A DNA stretch of 64,000 bases from UBA3824 sp017541145 (GCA_947168365.1 CAMVLO010000002.1:1-64000); one strand, 5' to 3'; shown: positions 9,231 through 16,710, counted from the stretch's first letter. The notes: a model not told the origin generated them from the sequence alone. Made by a program: numbers and translations.

Positions 9231-10376
9231 ATGAAAAAATTATTGCCGATAGGATTAGCATTGATGATGGCAGCGTGTGCAGCTTCCGACAAAAATAATG
9301 AGACGGAAACTTCACTTGCCAAAGCATACGAAAAATATTGGTATACAGGTATAAGTGTCAATCAATGGGAAACAGCTTCTGATAACAATCCTCAAACCAA
9401 AGATTGGAAAGTGATTGTTGATAATTTCAATTGGGTGGTTGCCGAAAATTGTATGAAATGCGAAGTTGTTCACCCGGAACAAAACCGTTATGATTTCACT
9501 TTGGCTGACCAGTTTGTAGACAAAGCCCTCAGTGCTAATCTAAAAGTAATGGGGCACTGTTTGATTTGGCATTCTCAGTGTGCCAAATGGTTTCATTATG
9601 ACAGCGATGGCAATCTTGTAAGTGCCGATACTTTGAAAGCCCGCATGAAAGAGCACATCACTACTGTAATGCAACATTTCAAAGGAAGAGTAGCTGCTTG
9701 GGATGTTTGCAACGAATGTTTTGAAGATGACGGTGCATTCCGAAACAGTCTTTTTTATCAAATTCTTGGTGAAGACTTCATAAAATTGGCTTTTGAATAC
9801 GCTCACGAAGCTGATCCCGATGCTGAATTGTATTACAACGATTATTCGATGAACAAGGCATCCAAAGTAGAAGCCGTTGCTAATTTTTTTGCACCTTTGG
9901 TAAAAAACGGATTGCCGCTTACAGCAATCAATATGCAAGGTCATATAATTCTTGACGATGGTGCTCAAAAAATTATCAGCGATTACGAACATTCTATCGA
10001 GACAATCAAAACGGTTGGTGTAAAAACCGGATTTTCAGAATTAGACCTTTCAGTTTTGCCGAATCCCTACGGATTTTCAGGAGCAAATGTAAGTGATAAA
10101 TTTGCTTACCGTCCAGAGATGGACCCTTACATCGACAGCCTTCCGGCTGCACGACAATTGGAAATAGATCAGTTTTGGATCGACTTTTTCAAGATGTTGA
10201 TTAAGAACAGAGACGAAATTACACGTGTTAACTTCTGGTGTCTCAACGACGGCAACTCTTGGAGAAACGATTTTCCGATTCGTGGTAGAAAAGATTATGC
10301 AACACTTTTCGACCGTGACAACAAACCAAAACCGACAGTTGCAAAACTTATAGAACTTGTTAGAAACAAACAATAA
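9231..10376 (+). CDS. GH10 endo-1,4-beta-xylanase, lipoprotein
   Basis: A 381-residue single-domain xylanase that cuts the beta-1,4-xylose backbone. The N-terminus MKKLLPIGLALMMAAC is a lipoprotein signal with Cys16 as the anchor, so it is membrane-attached and faces the periplasm or the cell surface. The catalytic acid/base is Glu162 in AAWDVCNECFED (the family's WDVxNE motif) and the nucleophile Glu270 in TGFSELDLSVLP. Other GH10 marks are VMGHCLIWHSQ and NFWCLNDGNSW. There is no carbohydrate-binding module, consistent with action on oligosaccharides rather than crystalline wall material. The GH43 gene begins 13 nt after its stop. Confidence 0.93.
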   Translation: MKKLLPIGLALMMAACAASDKNNETETSLAKAYEKYWYTGISVNQWETASDNNPQTKDWKVIVDNFNWVVAENCMKCEVVHPEQNRYDFTLADQFVDKALSANLKVMGHCLIWHSQCAKWFHYDSDGNLVSADTLKARMKEHITTVMQHFKGRVAAWDVCNECFEDDGAFRNSLFYQILGEDFIKLAFEYAHEADPDAELYYNDYSMNKASKVEAVANFFAPLVKNGLPLTAINMQGHIILDDGAQKIISDYEHSIETIKTVGVKTGFSELDLSVLPNPYGFSGANVSDKFAYRPEMDPYIDSLPAARQLEIDQFWIDFFKMLIKNRDEITRVNFWCLNDGNSWRNDFPIRGRKDYATLFDRDNKPKPTVAKLIELVRNKQ

Positions 10377-10389
10377 AAACATCATTAAT

Positions 10390-11367
10390 ATGAAAAGATA
10401 TTTACTCCCGAAAGACGTGTACATGGCAGATCCGTCAGTACATATTTTCAACGGTAAGATTTTTATCTACCCGTCTCACGATTATTATTCCGGCATTCCC
10501 GAAGACGATTGGGGAATACATTTCGATATGAAAGACTATCACGTACTTTCAATCGACGGTGATCCTATGACAGGAAAAGTAACTGATCACGGTGTAGTTC
10601 TCAAACGTGAAGATATTCCATGGGCTTGGAAACAACTTTGGGATTGCGATGTACAAGAAAAAAACGGTAAATACTACATGTATTTTCCTGCAAAAGACAA
10701 AACCGGTATTTTCCGTTGCGGTGTAGCAATTGCAGACAAACCCGAAGGTCCTTTTGTACCACAACCGGATCCTATCAGAGGTTCATACTCAATCGACTAT
10801 GCAGTGTTGAAAGACGACGACGGTTCTTATTATATGTATTTTGGCGGAATCATGGGCGGTCAGCTCCAACGTTACAACGAACAAAACGAAGCTGTTAACG
10901 ACATCGTTTTCCCAAAACCTGAAGAGCCATGTTTTAGTCCGAGAGTTGTAAAGATGTCAGACGACATGTTGCAATTTGCAGAAGACCCACGTCCGATTCG
11001 TATTCTCAATCCGGATTATACTCCAATGAAGGCCGGTGATCCTCACCATTTCTTTGAGGCATCTTGGATGCACAAATACAACGGCAAATATTATTACTCT
11101 TGGTCAACAGGAGATACACATTTGCTTTGTTACGCTATTGGTGACAATCCATACGGTCCGTTTATTTTCCAAGGCGAATTGATGACTCCTGTTTTGGGTT
11201 GGACAACACACCATTCTATCGTAGAGTTCAATGGCAAATGGTATTTGTTCCATCATGATTGTCATCCTTCTAACGGTTATACACCGCTTCGTTCGCTTAA
11301 AGTTTGCGAAATCGAATACGACGAAGATGGTAAAATCAAAACCGTAGACGGCAGCACTGAATTATAG
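10390..11367 (+). CDS. GH43 beta-xylosidase/arabinofuranosidase, cytoplasmic
   Basis: A 325-residue five-bladed beta-propeller hydrolase. The start at 10390 (MKRYLLPKDVYMADPSV) fits the family N-terminus; the frame extends upstream into the GH10 gene but without family similarity. The catalytic triad is visible: Asp14 (general base, MADPSV), Asp136 (YSIDYAVL) and Glu223 (HHFFEASW). It lacks a signal peptide, so it acts in the cytoplasm on oligosaccharides brought in by the neighbouring symporter, releasing xylose or arabinose. The symporter-GH10-GH43 order is a recurrent xylan-utilisation unit in Prevotella and Bacteroides. It is the last gene of the operon. Confidence 0.92.
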   Translation: MKRYLLPKDVYMADPSVHIFNGKIFIYPSHDYYSGIPEDDWGIHFDMKDYHVLSIDGDPMTGKVTDHGVVLKREDIPWAWKQLWDCDVQEKNGKYYMYFPAKDKTGIFRCGVAIADKPEGPFVPQPDPIRGSYSIDYAVLKDDDGSYYMYFGGIMGGQLQRYNEQNEAVNDIVFPKPEEPCFSPRVVKMSDDMLQFAEDPRPIRILNPDYTPMKAGDPHHFFEASWMHKYNGKYYYSWSTGDTHLLCYAIGDNPYGPFIFQGELMTPVLGWTTHHSIVEFNGKWYLFHHDCHPSNGYTPLRSLKVCEIEYDEDGKIKTVDGSTEL

Positions 11368-11424
11368 CGATGTTAAATGATTATCAATAGTTTAATTTAA
11401 AAACTAAAGACCCGCAGATAATTT

Positions 11425-11522
11425 TATATCAAATTATTTGTGACAACGGGAGATGTGGAATTATTTTCTGCGTTTCCCGTTGTTTATTTACATGCGGAAT
11501 TTGATATATATAATATTTTTTT
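11425..11522 (+). terminator. Large two-stem hairpin after the xylan operon
   Basis: An outer stem pairs TATATCAAATT (11425-11435) with AATTTGATATA (11498-11508), and an inner stem pairs CAACGGGA (11444-11451) with TCCCGTTG (11475-11482). A T-rich run follows. It is probably the operon terminator, or a 3' stabilising structure. A diverged copy of its second half lies at 11879-11956. Confidence 0.5.
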
Positions 11523-11530
11523 GTTTTCGA

Positions 11531-11760
11531 CACCTGTCGAAACCGCAATATCAAAATAATATTGTGTTTTTTCCACCCGGAGAAAGTATCATATCAAAAT
11601 AATTGATGTTTTTTCCACCCGGAGAAAGTATCATATCAAAATAATATTGTGTTTTTTCCACCCGGAGAAAGTATCATATCAAAATAATTGATGTTTTTTC
11701 CACCCGGAAAAAGTATCATATCAAAATAATTTGTGTTTTTTCCACCTGTCGAAAGTATAG
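11531..11760. repeat. 42/43-bp tandem repeat array (family 2), five units plus a partial
   Basis: Units start at 11531, 11574, 11616, 11659 and 11701, with a partial sixth from 11743. They begin CACCCGGAGAAAGTATCATA and end in a T6 tract. Units alternate 43 and 42 bp (ATATTGTG versus ATTGATG before the T-tract), giving an 85-bp higher-order repeat. The first and last units have CACCTGTCGAAA instead. Because 43 is not a multiple of three, no reading frame is maintained. The left border holds TTCGACA-CC-TGTCGAA, an inverted repeat. Confidence 0.95.
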
Positions 11761-11878
11761 AATTTAGTGTATATGTTATACTTTTGACGTTTCCATTATG
11801 TTATCAAAAAAACGCTAATCAAAATAGTTGAAATAGAATTGTAGGGAGATAAAAATATTTAATTTCATTTGTCGCAGC

Positions 11879-11956
11879 GTCAGATGTAGAATTTTTTTTC
11901 TGCGTTTCACGTTTTTGTTAAGTAAATTTCTTATTTTTATTATAATATTTTTTTTG
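11879..11956. repeat. Diverged copy of 11449-11522 flanking the array
   Basis: Both segments share the order AGATGT(G/A)GAAT, TTTTCTGCGTTTC(C/A)CGTT and ATAATATTTTTTTTG at matching spacing, with substitutions and small indels. The family-2 array lies between the two copies, so it is framed by direct repeats. Confidence 0.6.
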
Positions 11957-12073
11957 TTTGAATTCTGTTGTATATTTGTACAGAATTTTTGAAAATGCAA
12001 ATATAGAATTTGTAATTCTTTTGTCGCGTTTTTTGGGGATTAGAATATTATTTTTATTATACACATAATAACT

Positions 12074-12466
12074 ATGAAACATTTATTGAAAATTGCAATT
12101 GCAGTAATGTTGATGTTTACTGCGTGCAGCAAAGATGAAGTCAGTTTTCAAAATGAAACACCAAGTGAAACACTTGAAAACTGCAATTCTGAAAAAATAA
12201 TTTCAGAAAATGAAGTAACGCTTGAAGAAGCGCGTGAAGATTTGGAAAGTCTTTTGAAAGATTTTTCTTCGCTTAGTAAAAGTGGAGGCGGTGGTGATTT
12301 TTCTTCTCGCAAAATCTCAGACGGCTTTACCTTGAAGTCAGAACGACATGGCATTTCCAAATCATCTAACGGCGACTCAGAAGTAAAAATCCATGTTTTC
12401 AATTTTGATATTTCCATAAAGTTGTCTAAAAAAACGTTTACTAATAAAGTTGAAATGAAATTGTAA
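12074..12466 (+). CDS. Small lipoprotein, probably a chimeric remnant
   Basis: A 130-residue protein with signal MKHLLKIAIAVMLMFTAC (Cys18). Residues ~45-90 (VTLEEAREDLESLLKDF, then a Gly-rich turn, SSRKISDGFTL) resemble the start of the precursor region of Bacteroidota secreted peptidases, perhaps of the C10 type; this assignment is weak. The last 21 codons are identical in DNA to the end of the next gene (12403-12475 versus 13036-13108). The simplest reading is that the original 3' part was lost and replaced by the tail of a neighbour through recombination. No catalytic residues are seen. TAAGGAGGTAAA directly follows. Confidence 0.55.
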   Translation: MKHLLKIAIAVMLMFTACSKDEVSFQNETPSETLENCNSEKIISENEVTLEEAREDLESLLKDFSSLSKSGGGGDFSSRKISDGFTLKSERHGISKSSNGDSEVKIHVFNFDISIKLSKKTFTNKVEMKL

Positions 12467-12475
12467 GGAGGTAAA
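12403..12475 (+). repeat. 73-bp exact direct repeat, copy A
   Basis: Identical base for base to 13036-13108, 633 bp away. It covers the last 21 codons, the stop and the Shine-Dalgarno-like TAAGGAGGTAAA before the next gene. A diverged third version ends the 13111 gene at about 13803-13875. Confidence 0.97.
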
Positions 12476-12478
12476 ATT

Positions 12479-13099
12479 ATGAGAAAATATAGTATATTGT
12501 TGTTTGTTATTTTTCTTGTAGTATTACAATTTAGTTGTAAACTAAAGGAAGATGAATTGGAAATAGGAGCTGGTTATAGTAAATATATGATAGATGAATA
12601 TATCGAATGTGATAGTATTTCGATATTACCTTTCGATAATCATCTAAAAATTTATTTTTTAGGTAATGAACTTAGGGCTCGCAATGAGATTGATTTTGTT
12701 AAGTTTTATCCAATAGCAAAAGCTAACAATGATACTTCGTTTAACGACATTATAACTCCCGGTTGTTATGCATCGATTAATGATTCATTGTCTCAAATCA
12801 ATATTATTTGTGATAAGGATATAGATGAAAATCATTTAGCAGGAACGGAATTGAATGATATTTTTATGTTTAAAGCTTTTAGTGTATATAATGTTATACA
12901 AAGGCATTATGAATCACGCAAAGCTGATTTTATACAGATCCCTGCAAGCGAGGTTAATTTTTCAAATACACGGGTAATTTTCCGTAATTGTGAACTTGTT
13001 TTGACTCAACTTCCGGAAAAACATGATACTTATACTTTTGATATTTCCATAAAGTTGTCTAAAAAAACGTTTACTAATAAAGTTGAAATGAAATTGTAA
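12479..13099 (+). CDS. Lipoprotein of a Bacteroidales-specific family
   Basis: A 206-residue lipoprotein with signal MRKYSILLFVIFLVVLQFSC (Cys20). The fold is unknown to me. It shares with the 13111 and 33058 proteins a central motif of form I-x-[VI]-x-C-[DN] followed by about six residues, His and [LI]-x-D (here NIICDKDIDENHLAGTELND), a late YTF/YTL beta strand and a C-terminal K-V-E-M/V-E strand. The three are therefore paralogues. It starts four nt after a strong AAGGAGG, unusual in a phylum that seldom uses such sites. It is likely co-transcribed with 12074 and 13111. Function is unknown; proximity to peptidase fragments suggests, weakly, an inhibitor or partner role. Confidence 0.75.
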   Translation: MRKYSILLFVIFLVVLQFSCKLKEDELEIGAGYSKYMIDEYIECDSISILPFDNHLKIYFLGNELRARNEIDFVKFYPIAKANNDTSFNDIITPGCYASINDSLSQINIICDKDIDENHLAGTELNDIFMFKAFSVYNVIQRHYESRKADFIQIPASEVNFSNTRVIFRNCELVLTQLPEKHDTYTFDISIKLSKKTFTNKVEMKL

Positions 13100-13108
13100 G
13101 GAGGTAAA
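13036..13108 (+). repeat. 73-bp exact direct repeat, copy B
   Basis: Second copy of 12403-12475, ending the 12479 gene and providing the ribosome-binding region of the 13111 gene. Confidence 0.97.
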
Positions 13109-13110
13109 TT

Positions 13111-13866
13111 ATGAGAAAGATAATGTATTTTTGTTTCATTTTGTCGGTGTATCTTTTTTCTCTTGCATGTGAAAAAGATGGAAGTCGGGACATTTTTAAT
13201 AATGGCAATGTTAACAAAGAATCAGATTCAAGCGTAGATTTTGATACTTCATCTATGGTTGAAGGCGTTTTTAAACTGAAAAACTTTATCAGTACATATT
13301 GGGAAGTTGGTTCAATTGAACTTTCACATTATACCCATAATAAATCTGAATTACCTGTAATTGAAGTAAGTTTCGATGGTTTGAAATATGCTACGGGAAG
13401 CCTAAAACATACTCAACTTTCAGAACAATTGGGTGATACATGTTATTATGGTTATAGTAATCCGGCTTTTAGCGTTGTTAATGATGAGATAAATTCAATT
13501 GATATCGTTTGTAATGAATATTATGATGCAGAGCATGGAAAAGGGGCTTCTTTGTCGGATATTGCTTCTGTTGTTCTTTCGTCGCCATACAATTATCTTA
13601 AAAATGGTTATAAGGATGAAATTCAAGAAGAAAGATATTATGAATTATATAATTATTTTGCAGTTTATGGTATATCGTTTATTCCTCATTATGAAATTAC
13701 ATACGATAATCTGTTAAATATTTCATCCAAAGGTATTAAGTTTTTTGACTTGAATTTTTATATAATTTTGGCTCAACTTCCTGAAAAACACGGTACTTAT
13801 ACTTTTGAGGTTTCAATTAAGTTGTCCCAAAAAAATTTGACAGGAAAAGTTGAAATGGAATTATAA
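13111..13866 (+). CDS. Lipoprotein, paralogue of the preceding gene
   Basis: A 251-residue lipoprotein with signal MRKIMYFCFILSVYLFSLAC (Cys20). It carries the same central motif (SIDIVCNEYYDAEHGKGASL) and the same ending (LAQLPEKHGTYTFEVSIKLS) as the 12479 protein, with a longer N-terminal half rich in Ser, Asn and Asp. The nucleotide tail is a diverged version of the 73-bp repeat and again ends TAAGGAGGTAAA. No gene follows that ribosome-binding sequence, only a terminator, so a downstream cassette has been lost or the sequence travels as part of the repeat. Function unknown. Confidence 0.75.
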   Translation: MRKIMYFCFILSVYLFSLACEKDGSRDIFNNGNVNKESDSSVDFDTSSMVEGVFKLKNFISTYWEVGSIELSHYTHNKSELPVIEVSFDGLKYATGSLKHTQLSEQLGDTCYYGYSNPAFSVVNDEINSIDIVCNEYYDAEHGKGASLSDIASVVLSSPYNYLKNGYKDEIQEERYYELYNYFAVYGISFIPHYEITYDNLLNISSKGIKFFDLNFYIILAQLPEKHGTYTFEVSIKLSQKNLTGKVEMEL

Positions 13867-13885
13867 GGAGGTAAATTCTATATAC

Positions 13886-13926
13886 AAAATGCGGTGCTCA
13901 GTTTTTTTTATTGAACACCGCATTTT
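13886..13926. terminator. Bidirectional terminator between convergent genes
   Basis: AAAATGCGGTG (13886-13896) pairs with CACCGCATTTT (13916-13926), an 11-bp perfect stem flanked by A/T tracts. It serves the lipoprotein genes on the plus strand and the barnase-barstar pair on the minus strand. Confidence 0.9.
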
Positions 13927-13928
13927 AT

Positions 13929-14192
13929 TTATTTTGAGTCTGTGTAAATAATGCAACAGATGTTACTGTTTTCACATTCCGAATCCCTAAATACGTTAAG
14001 AAAATTGTTGAATATTTTTCCCTTACAATTGAAAATCGCGATGCAAGTTGGTGTATCTATTTCGGACAGACAATCATACAAGGCATCCAAGTTTCGTCCG
14101 TAGTATTCGGGTAGTTCCATTTTCTGAAACAAGTATTCGTGGATTTCTTCGGCATTTTTCAAATTGCTGAAGTCGAGTATTATTTTTTTCAT
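13929..14192 (-). CDS. Barstar-family RNase inhibitor (immunity)
   Basis: An 87-residue cytoplasmic protein of barstar length. The core LPEYYGRNLDALYDCLSEID matches the barstar helix that plugs the barnase active site. The Asp equivalent to barstar Asp39 is kept (ALYDCL), as are the YYG-N-D contacts; the usual Trp before it is Tyr. It is the second gene of a two-gene unit with the barnase homologue, separated by 11 nt. It should neutralise that enzyme inside the producing cell before export. Confidence 0.92.
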   Translation of the reverse strand: MKKIILDFSNLKNAEEIHEYLFQKMELPEYYGRNLDALYDCLSEIDTPTCIAIFNCKGKIFNNFLNVFRDSECENSNICCIIYTDSK

Positions 14193-14203
14193 AAGTTGTA
14201 GAT

Positions 14204-14761
14204 TTAGTAAATTTGTTCAAAAGATTTATAGTGATTGTTGGTATAATAAACCAAACCGTCGTTGCTGAAAATTATACGTTTGGCATTTCGTCGTCCGCCG
14301 GTATAATCGATGTCACATTCATAATATTGTCTGCCTTTGGCTTTAGGTAACAGACCTTCGTAGTTTCCGAACCTGTCGCCGCCGATGCTTTTGCCCGGTG
14401 CTACATCTTGAAGGTTGCCTTTGGAAGATTCCCAACCGAGAGCTTGCGCTTTCGACTTTTTGATATAGTTTTTCGGTAACTTATTGAATGTATGGATGTA
14501 GAGAGCTACTTCGTTTTTAGAAGTATAAGTACCGTTTTGCTCTATAGTTACGTTATTAATATTATTGTCTAACGCATTATTGATATTGTTTTGCGGAATA
14601 TCGATGTTGTCGGGGCTGATATTCAGCGGCGTTTCGTTGTTGACATCGATTTCGTTAACAGTGATATTGTCTTTTGAGACATCGTTGCCGTTGCCCGAAA
14701 AGCAAGACGAAATGCCAAGACTTACTGTTAATGCTAATAAAAATGATAGTATTTTATTCAT
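14204..14761 (-). CDS. Barnase-family ribonuclease, lipoprotein
   Basis: A 185-residue protein. Residues 1-20 (MNKILSFLLALTVSLGISSC) are a lipoprotein signal, followed by an Asn/Asp/Ile-rich linker of about 55 residues and a complete barnase domain from YTSKNEVALYIHTFNKLP to the end. The catalytic residues align exactly: Glu148 (YECDIDYTGG), Arg162 (KRIIFSN) and His177 (NNHYKSF), with barnase spacings of 14 and 15. SKGNLQDVAPGKSIGGDRFG is also barnase-like. It is an RNA endonuclease fixed to a membrane rather than freely secreted. Barstar follows in the same unit. A contact-dependent or predator-directed toxin, or nutrient RNA scavenging, are the likely roles (inference). Confidence 0.92.
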   Translation of the reverse strand: MNKILSFLLALTVSLGISSCFSGNGNDVSKDNITVNEIDVNNETPLNISPDNIDIPQNNINNALDNNINNVTIEQNGTYTSKNEVALYIHTFNKLPKNYIKKSKAQALGWESSKGNLQDVAPGKSIGGDRFGNYEGLLPKAKGRQYYECDIDYTGGRRNAKRIIFSNDGLVYYTNNHYKSFEQIY

Positions 14762-15050
14762 TTGTATAAAGTTTTGATTTTAAATGCCACTAAAATACAA
14801 CAAAAATTATGAAAATTTCAAATTCTTAACAAAAATATTTTTCGTCCGAAACTTCATATTTTCAGGACCTTTACAGAGAGGTATCCAAAGTCAAATACAA
14901 AAAATTGCATAAATTCCGAAAAAAAATGTAAAATAATTTGGCAGATTAAAAAAAAAGTGCTTATATTAGGTATCAAATAATTCAAGATATAAGGTTGATG
15001 CTAATACGCTGATAATCTTATTGAAACTGAAAATTGTTTGACAAAAAATT

Positions 15051-15941
15051 ATGGACGATTTAATCAAGTTTGAAGAATATTTGAAATATGAGCGGCGCTA
15101 CAGTCCTCATACTATAAAAGCGTATCTTACGGACTTGAACGAATTTTTGGTTCATTATCAGGCTGAGACTCGTAGTGACAATCTTTTGGAAGCAGATAGC
15201 AAGATTATCAGACATTGGATATCGTCGCTTAGGAGCAGTGGGGAAGAGGCTACTTCTATTAATAGGAAGATTTCTTCGCTGAGAAGTTTTTACAAGTGGT
15301 TGATGATAACGGGCAAGATAAAAGTAAGTCCCGTAATATCGCTTCAGAACTTGAAAAAGCCGAAACGGTTGCCGGAATTTGTTCCCGAGCACAAGATGAA
15401 TGAGTTGCTTGACAACAACGAACTTTTTATCGAGGATAAAGACGGCTATCGCAACAGGTTGATAATAGAACTGTTTTATGACACCGGAGTTCGAGAGACT
15501 GAGCTTATTAATATAAAGTGCAAAGATATCGATAAGGGAAATCTTACGATAAGGGTCTTTGGAAAAGGAGGAAAAACGAGGTTGATACCTATAAGCCGTA
15601 CGTTGTGTGAGCGTTTGGAGCCGTTGATGACCGACGGTGACCAATATTTGTTTCTTACCGACAAAGGCAGACAGATGTATCCCCGTTTGGTTTACAGGAT
15701 AGTGCATAAATATTTGGAAACTACAAATAGTGTAAATCAAAACAGTCCGCACGTGTTGCGGCACAGTTTCGCTACAAGTTTGCTGAATAACGGTGCTGAC
15801 CTTAATGCGATAAAAACATTGTTAGGACATGCGAACTTGAATGCTACACAGATTTACACACATACAACATACGAAAAATTAAACAGAATTTATAAACAAG
15901 CTCACCCTCGAGCAGAAAATAATAAGGAGGAAAATTTATGA
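15051..15941 (+). CDS. xerC: Tyrosine recombinase XerC/XerD type
   Basis: A 296-residue site-specific recombinase with the N-terminal SAM-like core-binding domain (residues 1-95) and the catalytic domain. Active-site residues are all present: Arg148 (TGVRETEL), Lys172 (GKGGKTR), His234 and Arg237 (HVLRHSF), His260 (LLGHANL) and the nucleophile Tyr269 (QIYTHT). It is the size of XerC/XerD, which resolve chromosome dimers at dif with FtsK. In Bacteroidales a Xer gene regularly precedes hpf and this tRNA-tuf cluster, so it is a housekeeping gene rather than a phage integrase. Its stop overlaps the hpf start (ATGA). XerC versus XerD cannot be settled here. Confidence 0.85.
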   Translation: MDDLIKFEEYLKYERRYSPHTIKAYLTDLNEFLVHYQAETRSDNLLEADSKIIRHWISSLRSSGEEATSINRKISSLRSFYKWLMITGKIKVSPVISLQNLKKPKRLPEFVPEHKMNELLDNNELFIEDKDGYRNRLIIELFYDTGVRETELINIKCKDIDKGNLTIRVFGKGGKTRLIPISRTLCERLEPLMTDGDQYLFLTDKGRQMYPRLVYRIVHKYLETTNSVNQNSPHVLRHSFATSLLNNGADLNAIKTLLGHANLNATQIYTHTTYEKLNRIYKQAHPRAENNKEENL

Positions 15942-16237
15942 ACGTAACAATCGAAGCAATTCACTTTAACGCAGATGCAAAACTTGAAGAATTCATTCAA
16001 GAAAAGGTAAGCAAACTTTCACAGGTTGCAGATGACATCATCAAGGCAGAAGTTTACTTGTCACTTGAGCGTTCACAGAGCAAAAATTACGACAGCAAGG
16101 TAGCAAAAATCAGAATTGAAGTACCGGGCGGAGCAATTTTTGCAGAAAAAAAATCAAAAACATTTGAGGAGTCAACTGACACAGCCTTAGAGGCTTTGCG
16201 AGTTCAATTGCTCAAGAGAAAAGAAAAACAGAAATAA
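15938..16237 (+). CDS. hpf: Ribosome hibernation-promoting factor, short form
   Basis: A 99-residue protein of the HPF/RaiA family (MNVTIEAIHFNADAKLEEFI, with the beta-alpha-beta-beta-beta-alpha pattern and a Lys-rich end). It binds the decoding centre of idle ribosomes in stationary phase. It lacks the C-terminal dimerisation domain of long HPF. The start overlaps the xerC stop by four bases and is preceded by AAGGAGG, so translation is probably coupled. Confidence 0.9.
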   Translation: MNVTIEAIHFNADAKLEEFIQEKVSKLSQVADDIIKAEVYLSLERSQSKNYDSKVAKIRIEVPGGAIFAEKKSKTFEESTDTALEALRVQLLKRKEKQK

Positions 16238-16261
16238 TTTTGAAAAAAAGTCTGAAAAAAA

Positions 16262-16334
16262 TTTGGAGGTTTAAAAAATAGTCTCTACTTTTGTGTCGTC
16301 GAAAAAACAAAACAAGTGTTGATTTCGACGACAC
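16262..16334 (+). promoter_or_regulatory. Promoter of the tRNA-tuf operon, overlapping a 12-bp dyad
   Basis: TTTG (16262-16265), a 20-bp spacer and TACTTTTG (16286-16293) match the phylum consensus. Starting on the last base of the -7 box, GTGTCGTCGAAA (16293-16304) is inverted as TTTCGACGACAC (16323-16334). The dyad covers the expected start site near 16300. It could be an operator or an RNA hairpin at the 5' end. Confidence 0.75.
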
Positions 16335-16386
16335 ATTTTGTGAAAAGGTTCTTAAATAAAACTTATAGCACTTAATAAAAATTAAT

Positions 16387-16460
16387 GCCGGCGTAGCTCA
16401 GTTGGCCAGAGCAGCTGATTTGTAATCAGCGGGTCGGGGGTTCGAATCCCTCCGCCGGCT
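16387..16460 (+). tRNA. tRNA-Thr (TGT)
   Basis: Acceptor GCCGGCG pairs with CGCCGGC. D-loop GTAGCTCAGTTGGCC, anticodon loop TTTGTAA and T-loop GGTTCGAATCC are complete. CCA follows at 16461-16463 and so appears to be encoded. Confidence 0.97.
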
Positions 16461-16505
16461 CCAACTTAACGCCTGCATCATTGCAGGAACTATCAAAGAT
16501 ATTTT

Positions 16506-16586
16506 GGGAAGTTCGTATAGTGGTCAATTACGGGAGACTGTAAATCTCTTGCTTCGGCTTCGGTGGTTCGAATCCATCACTTCCCA
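16506..16586 (+). tRNA. tRNA-Tyr (GTA)
   Basis: Acceptor GGGAAGT pairs with ACTTCCC. The anticodon loop is CTGTAAA, and the long variable arm (about CTTGCTTCGGCTTCGG) is class II as expected for bacterial tRNA-Tyr. Confidence 0.96.
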
Positions 16587-16637
16587 CAAATTTATGTAGT
16601 AAATAAAAATTACGACATAAAACAAATCAAAAAAAAT

Positions 16638-16710
16638 GCGGGAGTAGCTCAATTGGTAGAGCGTCAGCCTTCCAAGCTGAAGGTCGCGGGTTCGAGACTC
16701 GTCTCCCGCT
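16638..16710 (+). tRNA. tRNA-Gly (TCC)
   Basis: Acceptor GCGGGAG pairs with CTCCCGC. Anticodon TCC sits in CTTCCAA, and the T-loop is GGTTCGAGACT. Confidence 0.97.

Noticed and set aside
1396..11367. Complete Sus-type polysaccharide utilisation locus
   Set aside because: No SusC or SusD homologue and no sensor-regulator are present within the window, so only the enzyme-transporter cassette is claimed.
12074..14761. Polymorphic toxin or secretion island
   Set aside because: There are no secretion-system genes, Rhs/YD repeats or arrays of extra immunity genes; only a simple two-gene RNase-inhibitor unit is supported.
15051..15941. Phage or integron integrase
   Set aside because: Size, active-site spacing and the conserved position before hpf and the tRNA-tuf cluster fit housekeeping Xer; no attachment-site duplication was seen at the tRNAs.
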